From contig JAPJMP010000147.1 of assembly GCA_026461645.1 (NCBI GenBank), positions 1 to 5,589 of the forward strand: a DNA stretch of 5,589 nucleotides, given 5' to 3'. The stretch comes from Burkholderiales bacterium. GTDB taxonomy: Bacteria > Pseudomonadota > Gammaproteobacteria > Burkholderiales > UBA11063. Every line of letters begins with the position of its first letter. Position 1 is the first letter of the stretch. Of the stretch, positions 1 through 5,589 are shown one piece after another. Made by a program: the position numbers and the translations under genes. The notes under the pieces are model-generated. The model made no database searches, was not told the origin of the DNA, and was given only the letters and a program-made list of their open reading frames with translations.

Positions 1-335
1 ACTTTTAAAACTCAAATTCAAACAAAACAGTGGCTTACAAATGCACAAATGGCTAAAATTTAGATAATTTTATGCAGTTTGGGCAAAGATGGGTATAGCA
101 CGACTCCACAAGTAATAGAAAACCTTGGTTTTTATTTAATACTAAGTGGTTAATCAGTTAATTGAGTAAATTGTTTTTCTAACGCTAACTTTGCTGCAAT
201 ATTTCACTTCAAAAGTAATAATTTAGTATTTTTGGATATAATTGACATTGTTTATATTTTTGACTTAAAATTAGCCCTTAAATTAACTCTACATAACTAA
301 AATAAATAATCTTTTATAATTTTCTCAGGACAAAT
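1..335. other. Upstream region without a clear gene
   Basis: No convincing gene lies here on either strand. Frame 1 is open from the window edge to a TAG at 61-63, giving 20 codons that could be the C-terminus of a gene starting outside the window. The same frame then stays open to a TAA at 151-153, but this second stretch has no start codon or homology I recognise. Bases 94-107 are an exact reverse complement of the infC Shine-Dalgarno and start region (4206-4219). A weak 5-bp stem, AAAAC/GTTTT with a CTTG loop (119-132), precedes TATTT. A candidate promoter is at 242-271. The rest is AT-rich with no structure I can support. Confidence 0.4.
242..271 (+). promoter_or_regulatory. Candidate sigma-70 promoter for the membrane glycosyltransferase
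   Basis: A perfect -35 hexamer TTGACA (242-247) is followed after 18 bp by TAAAAT (266-271), five of six matches to the -10 consensus. Transcription would start near 278, leaving a leader of about 58 nt before the ATG at 336. The surrounding DNA is very AT-rich, so a chance -10 match is easy. The intact TTGACA is the stronger half of the evidence. A perfect TATAAT at 315-320 lies too close to the gene and lacks a -35. Confidence 0.35.
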
Positions 336-1583
336 ATGCAAAACTTAACACGCATTAGCACTATTATCAAAATCATAGCCGTTAGTTATATTATTCTTTT
401 ATTTATAGCAGCTTTAACCATCATTCCATATGTAGATAGTTATTACTATTGGTTTTGGAGCCAGCATTTACAAATGGCATACGTTGATGGACCACCGCTG
501 ATTGGGTATGTAATTTATTTATCTACGCTAATTTTTGGTAATAGTACCTTGGCGATTAATATTGTTGGTACCATAGTTGCAATAATCAGCTTTTTGATAA
601 TTACAGACATTACACGTACAATACTTGAGCCTAAAGATAACAACTCTAACAAAATAGCTTTAATAGTTGGCGTACTATGGTTAACCAATTATCATATAGT
701 GGCCCATCGAATTGCCACATTTATTACTTATGATGGCTTGGTTAATTTATTTGAATTAGGTGCTATTTTAGCCATATTAAAGTATATAACCTATAAAAAA
801 AATCGTTATATTTATATTACAGGAATTTGTGCTGGACTAGCTTTATTTACTAAATTTTCGGCAATTATAAGTTTAGCTATCATTTTGGCATATTTTTTAT
901 TTAATCCTAAATTAAGACAAATATTTAAAAGTTATCATATTTATTTAACAATTTTAATTGCCTTGGTAATATTTTCACCAGTATTAATTTGGAACTATGA
1001 ACATAATTGGAGTTCCTTTATCTTTCAATTACATAGACATACTCATGTTCAATTAGCCGGCCAAAGTCATTTTTATAGTATTATTTGGTTTATTCGTACC
1101 AGTTTACTTGATCCAATATTGCCATTTTTAATAGTTTTGTTGATTTCAAAATATCTTGCTTCAAAAAAACCAAAACAAAATTTATCTTTTACAACTTCAC
1201 CTAATATTAAGCTTCTTACTCTTTTACAAATTGGTATGGTGGGCTTTTGGGGAATAATGGCGTTTAAAAGTGATGTTCCTGATAGATGGTTATTATTATT
1301 TGAAAGCTTATTTACTATTAGCGTCGGATTAGTGCTCTTAAAGAATAATAATGTTAAATTACTATTTTTAATAATCGCTTTTAATTTAATTAGAAGTGTC
1401 GGCTTACTTGTACAAGATTCATACACAACACCTAATTTAGTTTGCCATAATATTTATACTCAAGAAAAAGGAATTAAATTTACTTCTCCTTTTGCTACAT
1501 ATATAAAACCAGCCAAGAATGCAAGTGATTTTTGTTATCTTGAATTAACTAAATGTGTTGGTAAGGATTGCTGGACTCCCTAA
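336..1583 (+). CDS. Integral-membrane glycosyltransferase, ArnT/PMT (GT39/GT83-like) family
   Basis: This 415-residue polytopic membrane protein resembles bacterial PMT_2/ArnT-type glycosyltransferases, which move a sugar from a polyprenyl-phosphate donor onto lipid A, glycan or protein on the outer face of the inner membrane. About ten hydrophobic segments are visible (roughly 13-33, 54-92 as two, 105-120, 136-150, 158-190 as one or two, 202-218, 247-270, 292-310, 317-335, 342-358). Family marks seen include the acidic first loop VDSYYYWFWSQ (Asp34, the likely catalytic acid), then YVDGPPL (Asp51), a second acidic loop ITYDGLVNLF (Asp133), GLALFTKFSA (167-176), and WNYEHNWSSF (219-228). The ATG at 336 has AGGA at 327-330, 5 nt away. 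The protein is short for the family because the segment after the last helix is only about 55 residues; that tail has Cys370, 400, 407 and 412. Donor and acceptor cannot be read from sequence. The next gene starts 104 bp downstream with its own promoter, so co-transcription is not required. The family is fairly certain, the substrate unknown. Confidence 0.8.
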   Translation: MQNLTRISTIIKIIAVSYIILLFIAALTIIPYVDSYYYWFWSQHLQMAYVDGPPLIGYVIYLSTLIFGNSTLAINIVGTIVAIISFLIITDITRTILEPKDNNSNKIALIVGVLWLTNYHIVAHRIATFITYDGLVNLFELGAILAILKYITYKKNRYIYITGICAGLALFTKFSAIISLAIILAYFLFNPKLRQIFKSYHIYLTILIALVIFSPVLIWNYEHNWSSFIFQLHRHTHVQLAGQSHFYSIIWFIRTSLLDPILPFLIVLLISKYLASKKPKQNLSFTTSPNIKLLTLLQIGMVGFWGIMAFKSDVPDRWLLLFESLFTISVGLVLLKNNNVKLLFLIIAFNLIRSVGLLVQDSYTTPNLVCHNIYTQEKGIKFTSPFATYIKPAKNASDFCYLELTKCVGKDCWTP

Positions 1584-1648
1584 AAATGTTACATCAAAAA
1601 CCTTAATGATGAATATTATAATTTCCTTAGGTTTATTTTTACTTTTTC

Positions 1649-1657
1649 TGGTAAAAT
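1649..1657 (+). promoter_or_regulatory. Extended -10 promoter of the cupin gene
   Basis: TGGTAAAAT is a TGn extended -10 element joined to TAAAAT. Transcription would start near 1664, about 24 nt before the cupin ATG. No good -35 hexamer lies 16-18 bp upstream, which extended -10 promoters tolerate. The thrS promoter candidate has the same architecture. Confidence 0.4.
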
Positions 1658-1687
1658 AATACTTAATTAACTATTGGAGAAATTAGT

Positions 1688-2062
1688 ATGTTAAACATTA
1701 TTAAATGGCGAACGATTATAGATCAATGTAAAGTTGATGGCTCAGTTGGAATTCGCATTGCTAAAATAGCTGGTGATGCTAATTTTAGTACTTATATTAC
1801 TGAAATTGATCCGGGTAAATCAGTTAATCCACATTATCATGAAAATGGTGAAGAACATTATCATATTATTAAAGGTAATGGTCAAATCTATTTAAAAGAT
1901 GTCACCACCCTACAAGAAACTACAACTGATGTTAGTGCTGGTTCTTCTTTTGTGGTTGCTGAAAATGTTTTACACAAATTAACTAATACTGGGAATGAAA
2001 CTCTAATTTTAATGTTTAGTTGTCCAGTACAACATTTAGAGACAGATCGCTATTTCTTATAA
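1688..2062 (+). CDS. Small single-domain cupin protein
   Basis: This 124-residue protein is a stand-alone cupin (beta-barrel fold). Motif 1, G(X)5HXH(X)4E(X)6G, is fully present from Gly43 to Gly63, with His49, His51 and Glu56 as predicted metal ligands. Motif 2 runs from Gly85 to Asn100 with the fourth ligand His96; the usual Pro and second Gly are replaced by Ala91 and Asn93. All four ligands are present, so the protein probably binds a divalent metal. No signal peptide or extra domain is seen, so it should be cytoplasmic. The ATG at 1688 has GGAGA (1676-1680) 7 nt upstream. Cupins of this size include isomerases, dioxygenases, sugar-binding and regulatory proteins, and nothing here picks one. 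Its neighbours, a membrane glycosyltransferase before and thrS after, do not settle the role. The domain call is strong; the function is unknown. Confidence 0.85.
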   Translation: MLNIIKWRTIIDQCKVDGSVGIRIAKIAGDANFSTYITEIDPGKSVNPHYHENGEEHYHIIKGNGQIYLKDVTTLQETTTDVSAGSSFVVAENVLHKLTNTGNETLILMFSCPVQHLETDRYFL

Positions 2063-2091
2063 AACAATAATTTAAGATAATTCTTATATAG

Positions 2092-2126
2092 CTCATGTCG
2101 AAACTATGTCAATTTTTCGACATGAG
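2092..2126. repeat. Palindromic repeat unit 1, 12-bp perfect arms
   Basis: The arm CTCATGTCGAAA (2092-2103) is an exact inverted repeat of TTTCGACATGAG (2115-2126), around an 11-nt loop (2104-2114). It starts 30 bp after the cupin stop. No T-run follows the stem on either strand, so it is not a typical intrinsic terminator. A second diverged copy follows after 6 bp. A role as an operator, an RNA hairpin in cupin read-through RNA, or a dispersed palindromic repeat are all open. Confidence 0.85.
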
Positions 2127-2132
2127 AAAAAT

Positions 2133-2167
2133 GTCGTGTCGAAACTTTACCTTTTTTTCGACATGAG
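2133..2167. repeat. Palindromic repeat unit 2, diverged copy of unit 1
   Basis: This unit has the same 35-bp length and 11-nt loop as unit 1, offset by 41 bp. The core arms TGTCGAAA (2137-2144) and TTTCGACA (2156-2163) pair perfectly. Outside them a G-U wobble and two further pairs extend the stem to 11 positions (2134-2144 with 2156-2166). The 3' arm (2156-2167) is identical to that of unit 1; the 5' arm differs at two of twelve positions and the loop at five of eleven. Overall 28 of 35 positions agree. A run of seven T sits inside the loop and 3' arm, not after the stem. Confidence 0.8.
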
Positions 2168-2246
2168 AGGTTTATTGTTTATTTTAAAAAAGTAAAGTAA
2201 AAGCATAGTGTGAATTGTAAAAGTAATAGTAAATTATTGTAAATTA

Positions 2247-2255
2247 TGCTAAAAT
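2247..2255 (+). promoter_or_regulatory. Extended -10 promoter of thrS
   Basis: TGCTAAAAT is a TGn extended -10 with a TAAAAT hexamer. Transcription would begin near 2262, giving a short leader of about 23 nt to the ATG at 2285. No clear -35 lies at 16-18 bp. Directly upstream is TAAATTA-TTG-TAAATTA (2230-2246), a direct repeat with a 10-bp period that could act as an AT-rich upstream contact or binding site. If this is the main promoter, the palindromic units at 2092-2167 lie outside the thrS message and could act only at DNA level or in read-through RNA. Confidence 0.45.
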
Positions 2256-2273
2256 CACGAAATGAAATTTTTT

Positions 2274-2278
2274 AAGGA
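2274..2278 (+). promoter_or_regulatory. thrS ribosome binding site that decides the start
   Basis: AAGGA ends immediately before an in-frame ATG at 2279, leaving no spacer, but lies 6 nt before the second ATG at 2285. Correct spacing therefore favours 2285. Starting there also gives an N-terminus (Met-Val-Asn-Ile-Lys-Leu-Pro-Asp) that lines up with the start of other ThrRS proteins. Confidence 0.8.
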
Positions 2279-2284
2279 ATGTTC

Positions 2285-4180
2285 ATGGTAAACATTAAAT
2301 TACCAGATAATACAACGCGCAGCTTTGATCAAGCTATAACTGTTCTTGACGTAGCTAAAAGCATTAGCCCAGGTCTTGCCAAAGCAACTATTGCCGCTTA
2401 TGTTGATGATAAAATGTGTGATGTTAGTTACTTAATTGATCAAGATGCTAAATTAAAATTAATTACTGAAAAAGATCCTGAAGCTTTAGATATTATTCGC
2501 CATTCAACTGCTCACTTATTAGCTCAAGCAGTTAAACAATTATATCCAACGGCTCAAGTTACTATTGGTCCAGTTATCGATAATGGCTTTTATTATGATT
2601 TTAGTTATGAACGACCTTTTACACCTGAGGATTTAACTTTAATTGAACGCAAAATGGATGAATTAGTAAATTTAAATCTTCAAGTTACGCGTAAAAAAAT
2701 GTTACGTGATGAGGCCATTGAGTACTTTAAGTTTTTAGGCGAAAATTACAAAGCGGAAATTATTGCTTCAATTCCGCAAAATGAAACTATTTCTTTATAT
2801 TCTCAAGGTGGATTTACTGATTTATGTCGTGGACCACACGTACCTAGCACCAGCAAATTAAAAGCGTTTAAATTAACTAAAGTAGCTGGAGCTTATTGGC
2901 GCGGCGACTCTAAAAATGAAATGTTGCAACGTATTTATGGTACTGCTTGGGTGACTAAAGAAGAATTACGTCAATATTTACATATGTTAGAAGAAGCGGA
3001 AAAAAGAGATCATCGTAAAATTGGAAAACAATTAGATTTATTTCATATTCAAGATGAAGCCCCAGGCATGATCTTTTGGCATGCTAATGGTTGGTCATTA
3101 TGGCAAGTAGTAGAACAATATATTCGTTCGATGTATAAAAAATATAATTATGTGGAAGTTAAAACACCGCAGATTTTAGATCGTACTTTATGGGAAAAAT
3201 CAGGTCATTGGGAAAAGTTTCATGATGATATCTTTACTTTAGAATCAGAGCATAAACAATATGCAATTAAACCAATGAATTGTCCAGGACATATCCAAAT
3301 CTATAAACAAGGTTTAACTAGTTATCGTGATTTACCTATTCGTTTTGCGGAATTTGGTTCGTGTCATCGAAATGAAGCTTCCGGTGCACTACATGGCTTA
3401 ATGCGTGTACGTGCTTTTGTGCAGGATGATGGTCATATCTTCTGTATGGAAAATCAAATTCAAAATGAGGTAATGGTATTTATTGATATGCTCTTTGAAG
3501 TATATAATAAATTTGATTTAGGATCAGATGGTATAGCAGTTAAATTATCAACGCGTCCGGCTAAAAGAATTGGTAGTGATGAAGTGTGGGATAAAGCCGA
3601 GAAATCTTTAGCTGATGCATTAAATGCTAAAGGCTTAAATTGGGAAATACTACCTGGTGAAGGTGCTTTTTATGGGCCTAAGATTGAATTTGAAGTAAAA
3701 GATTGTATTGGCAGAAAATGGACTACTGGTTCGGTACAGTTAGATTTTTCGATGCCAAGTCGTTTAGAAGCTGAATATATTGCAGCTGATGGCAGCAAAC
3801 AATTTGTGGTGATGTTACACCGCGCAATTTGTGGTTCATTAGAGCGCTTTATAGGAATATTAATTGAACATCACATGGGCAATTTCCCTTTATGGTTAGC
3901 ACCAATTCAATGTGCCATTTTGAATATTTCAGAAAAACAAGCAAATTATGCTACAACTATGTATAATAAGTTAAGAACTGCTGGATTTAGACCGCAGATT
4001 GATTTAAGTAATGAAAAAATTGGCTATAAAATTCGTCAAAATACTTTAAAGAAAATACCTTTTTTAATAATTATTGGTGATAAAGAGGTTGAAACTGATA
4101 CAATCACGGTAAGACAACGTGATGGTACTGATCTGGGAGCAATGAGTTTAGAACAATTTATTTCTCATTTGCAACAATAA
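2285..4180 (+). CDS. thrS: Threonyl-tRNA synthetase
   Basis: This class II synthetase charges tRNA-Thr with threonine in the cytoplasm and removes mischarged serine. The 631 residues cover the complete family architecture: TGS domain (about 1-60), editing domain (about 62-222) with His73, His77, Cys181 and His185, catalytic core (about 240-530), and C-terminal anticodon-binding domain (about 535-631). The catalytic zinc ligands are Cys333 (in MNCPGH), His384 and His512. Motif 2 arginine is Arg362 (GSCHRNE), and motif 3 contains Arg521 (GSLERF). These positions lie within one or two residues of the Escherichia coli enzyme, supporting the start at 2285 rather than the ATG two codons earlier. 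Nothing is missing or broken. infC follows after 36 bp with no terminator, so the two are probably co-transcribed, as in most bacteria with this pair. In E. coli ThrRS represses its own translation through tRNA-like leader hairpins; no clear equivalent is visible in the short predicted leader here. Confidence 0.98.
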   Translation: MVNIKLPDNTTRSFDQAITVLDVAKSISPGLAKATIAAYVDDKMCDVSYLIDQDAKLKLITEKDPEALDIIRHSTAHLLAQAVKQLYPTAQVTIGPVIDNGFYYDFSYERPFTPEDLTLIERKMDELVNLNLQVTRKKMLRDEAIEYFKFLGENYKAEIIASIPQNETISLYSQGGFTDLCRGPHVPSTSKLKAFKLTKVAGAYWRGDSKNEMLQRIYGTAWVTKEELRQYLHMLEEAEKRDHRKIGKQLDLFHIQDEAPGMIFWHANGWSLWQVVEQYIRSMYKKYNYVEVKTPQILDRTLWEKSGHWEKFHDDIFTLESEHKQYAIKPMNCPGHIQIYKQGLTSYRDLPIRFAEFGSCHRNEASGALHGLMRVRAFVQDDGHIFCMENQIQNEVMVFIDMLFEVYNKFDLGSDGIAVKLSTRPAKRIGSDEVWDKAEKSLADALNAKGLNWEILPGEGAFYGPKIEFEVKDCIGRKWTTGSVQLDFSMPSRLEAEYIAADGSKQFVVMLHRAICGSLERFIGILIEHHMGNFPLWLAPIQCAILNISEKQANYATTMYNKLRTAGFRPQIDLSNEKIGYKIRQNTLKKIPFLIIIGDKEVETDTITVRQRDGTDLGAMSLEQFISHLQQ

Positions 4181-4203
4181 ATTCATTGATATTATTTAAT
4201 TTT

Positions 4204-4219
4204 AAGGAGTCGTGCTATA
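4204..4219 (+). promoter_or_regulatory. infC translation start: strong Shine-Dalgarno and AUA start codon
   Basis: AAGGAG (4204-4209) is followed after 7 nt by ATA at 4217-4219, in frame with the conserved IF3 sequence. No ATG, GTG or TTG occurs in this frame between the upstream TGA (4187-4189) and an internal ATG at 4403, which would remove the N-terminal domain. The other AUU codons are worse: 4199 lies upstream of the Shine-Dalgarno and 4241 lies inside the conserved Arg-Ile-Asn. IF3 rejects non-standard start codons, so this start should give negative autoregulation, as the AUU start does in E. coli. Confidence 0.8.
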
Positions 4220-4741
4220 AGTACTGAAAAACAAGTTCGCATTAACAATTTTATTACTTCAAATGAAGTAAGAGTTATTATTGATGACACAAATGAACAA
4301 TTAGGCGTAATTAGTATAAAAGAAGCTTTAACCAAAGCTGAAGAATTAGGAGTAGATCTAGTTGAGATTTCTCCCAATGCAGTTCCCCCAGTATGTAAGA
4401 TAATGGATTTTGGTAAGTTTAAATATCGCGAACAAAAACGTGCGCATGAAATGAAAATGAAGCAAAAACAGGTCCATTTAAAAGAAATTAAATTACGTCC
4501 GGTTACTGATGAGCATGATTATCAAATTAAATTAAGAAGTGTTAAACGTTTTCTTGAAGATGGCGATAAAGTAAAAATTGTAGTTCAATTCAGAGGTCGT
4601 GAAATGGCCCATCAAGAATTAGGCTTAAATTATTTAGAAAAAGCTAAAGTTGATTTGGCTGATGATGCTGTAATTGAGCAAAATCCTAAAATTGAAGGTA
4701 GAAATGCCATGATGGTAATTTCTCCGAAAAAAAAGAAATAA
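4217..4741 (+). CDS. infC: Translation initiation factor IF-3 (AUA start)
   Basis: IF3 binds the 30S subunit, keeps the subunits apart and checks the start codon and initiator tRNA. Read from the ATA at 4217 the protein has 174 residues, against 180 in E. coli. The N-terminal domain includes QVRIN (6-10), [20 protein letters not shown] and [15 protein letters not shown] lysine-rich linker (about 73-90) leads into the C-terminal domain, with [16 protein letters not shown] and the closing [17 protein letters not shown]. The annotated N-terminus will be lost by any method that demands ATG, GTG or TTG: such a call would begin at 4403 and drop 62 residues, most of the N-terminal domain. It lies 36 bp after thrS, probably in the same operon. 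The usual next genes rpmI and rplT are absent; a glycosyltransferase starts 19 bp downstream. Identity is certain and the start very likely. Confidence 0.95.
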   Translation: MSTEKQVRINNFITSNEVRVIIDDTNEQLGVISIKEALTKAEELGVDLVEISPNAVPPVCKIMDFGKFKYREQKRAHEMKMKQKQVHLKEIKLRPVTDEHDYQIKLRSVKRFLEDGDKVKIVVQFRGREMAHQELGLNYLEKAKVDLADDAVIEQNPKIEGRNAMMVISPKKKK

Positions 4742-4760
4742 CTAAACTAAAGGTAAATGC

Positions 4761-5589
4761 ATGAAAGTAAGTGGCTTTACTTTTGTTAGAAATGGCGAAC
4801 TTTTAGGCTATCCTTTTATTGAAAGTATTCAATCATTATTAGCCGTATGTGATGAGGTTATTGTTGCAGTTGGTGACAGTGAAGATGATACTTTAAATAA
4901 AATAAAACAAATTAATGATTCTAAACTTAGAATTATTGAAACCAAGTGGAATGAAGGCATGGCCGACAGAGGTTATGTTTATGCCCAACAAAAGATGATT
5001 GCACAATTTAACTGTAGTGGTGATTGGGCATTCTACCTTGAAGGTGATGAAATAATTCATGAGAAGGATTATGTTCATATAAGGCAGCAAATGGAACAAC
5101 ATTTGCACAATAAAGAAATTGAAGCTCTTGTTTTTGATTATCATCATTTTTATGGTTCACCTAAACATGAAGCTATCTCGCCACGTTGGTATAAAAAAGC
5201 ACCACGCATAATTAGAAATACAATTAGATCTTGGGCTCCAGATGGCTTATTTTGGGTAATTATGGATGAAAATAAAAAAGGCAGATATCCAAAATCTGCA
5301 TTAATGAATTGTTACATTTATCACTATGGTCATGTAAGATCAATTGCTAAAATGAATGAAAAGAATAAACGGGTAGAAAAGTATTGGGGTAAACAACCAG
5401 GTGGATTTAATACCTATAGTAATATCGACCCTAAAACAATATTTAACTATGCTGACACTCACCCAGCAATAATTAAAGATTGGCTTTTAAATGATGCTGA
5501 ACATGAATTTACTCCTAATCTAGAATACAAATTAACTAATAGAGATAAAAAACATAGAATAGTGACAATTATTGCAAAAATGCTAAATA
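4761..5589 (+). CDS. Glycosyltransferase, family 2-like (3' end outside window)
   Basis: The frame is open from ATG 4761 to the window end, 276 codons, with no stop, so the gene is cut by the edge. It has AAAGG (4749-4753) 7 nt before the ATG. The N-terminus (MKVSGFTFVRNG) and the following DEVIVAVGDSEDDT (31-44) match the nucleotide-binding start of GT-A glycosyltransferases. The acidic metal-site motif is YLEGDE at 92-97 (Asp96, Glu97), followed by HE. Further conserved-looking blocks are FDYHHFYGS (125-133), RWYKKAPRIIRN (142-153) and IYHYGHVR (186-193). No membrane segment is seen, so it should be a cytosolic or peripheral enzyme using a nucleotide-sugar. Relatives of this type that I recall are about 280-300 residues, so little is probably missing. 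Nineteen bp separate it from infC and no terminator is visible between them, so it may be transcribed with thrS-infC, an odd partner. Substrate and product are unknown; a role in surface glycan synthesis is inferred only from the family. Confidence 0.8.
   Translation, partial: MKVSGFTFVRNGELLGYPFIESIQSLLAVCDEVIVAVGDSEDDTLNKIKQINDSKLRIIETKWNEGMADRGYVYAQQKMIAQFNCSGDWAFYLEGDEIIHEKDYVHIRQQMEQHLHNKEIEALVFDYHHFYGSPKHEAISPRWYKKAPRIIRNTIRSWAPDGLFWVIMDENKKGRYPKSALMNCYIYHYGHVRSIAKMNEKNKRVEKYWGKQPGGFNTYSNIDPKTIFNYADTHPAIIKDWLLNDAEHEFTPNLEYKLTNRDKKHRIVTIIAKMLN

Noticed and set aside
315..320. Perfect TATAAT just before the first gene as its -10
   Set aside because: The transcript would begin at or inside the Shine-Dalgarno, and no -35 lies at 292-297; the TTGACA/TAAAAT pair at 242-271 fits better.
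1073..1426. 117-codon open frame on the minus strand inside the membrane glycosyltransferase gene
   Set aside because: It lies wholly antisense to a well-supported gene, its product is low in recognisable motifs, and no Shine-Dalgarno or family match is visible.
1598..1640. Intrinsic terminator after the membrane glycosyltransferase (AAACCT/AGGTTT stem then T-rich DNA)
   Set aside because: The stem is only 6 bp with a 25-nt loop and the T-run is interrupted; too weak to annotate.
2092..2167. CRISPR array or intrinsic terminators from the tandem palindromes
   Set aside because: Only two units with a 6-bp gap and no unique spacers, so not CRISPR; no T-run follows either stem, so not standard terminators.
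2279..2284. thrS start at the first ATG, 2279
   Set aside because: The Shine-Dalgarno AAGGA ends at 2278 with no spacer; the ATG at 2285 has a 6-nt spacer and matches the usual ThrRS N-terminus.
4192..4377. 61-codon minus-strand open frame over the infC start
   Set aside because: It is antisense to conserved IF3 coding sequence and has no recognisable domain.
4403..4741. IF3 starting at the internal ATG 4403
   Set aside because: The conserved N-terminal IF3 domain is encoded upstream in the same frame back to 4217, so an ATG start here would truncate a complete gene.
4893..5147. 84-codon minus-strand open frame within the GT2-like gene
   Set aside because: The + strand frame carries clear GT-A motifs, so this is its antisense shadow.

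Overview
The window is AT-rich chromosomal DNA from a bacterium. The adjacent thrS-infC pair and the ThrRS sequence point to a proteobacterium, most likely a gammaproteobacterium. ThrRS has all editing and zinc-site residues, at positions nearly identical to those of Escherichia coli. Strong A/T codon bias and loose spacing would suit a host-associated or otherwise AT-drifting lineage. That placement is inference; nothing here fixes genus or family.

Layout, all genes on the + strand. Bases 1-335 hold no clear gene; the first 20 codons may be the tail of an upstream gene, and a possible promoter lies near 242-271. Bases 336-1583 encode an integral-membrane glycosyltransferase of the ArnT/PMT type. 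Bases 1688-2062 encode a small single-domain cupin with its own extended -10 promoter. The cupin-thrS spacer (2063-2284) carries two tandem 35-bp palindromic units, then an AT-rich tract with GTAA repeats, then an extended -10 promoter. thrS (2285-4180) is followed after 36 bp by infC (4217-4741), and after a further 19 bp by a GT-A family 2-like glycosyltransferase (4761 to the window end, not terminated).

Functionally, thrS and infC form the usual translation pair. infC has no ATG, GTG or TTG in its required upstream part and appears to start at an AUA codon behind a strong Shine-Dalgarno. This fits the classical autoregulation of IF3, which discriminates against non-standard start codons. 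In most relatives infC is followed directly by rpmI and rplT (ribosomal proteins L35 and L20); here a glycosyltransferase takes that place. With the membrane glycosyltransferase upstream, the translation genes are flanked by two envelope or surface-glycan candidates, so this looks like a rearranged locus.

The least explained items are the tandem palindromic units upstream of thrS, the broken infC-rpmI-rplT arrangement, the AUA start, and a 14-nt exact reverse complement of the infC ribosome-binding site and start codon located at 94-107. I see no convincing evidence for a new multi-gene system.
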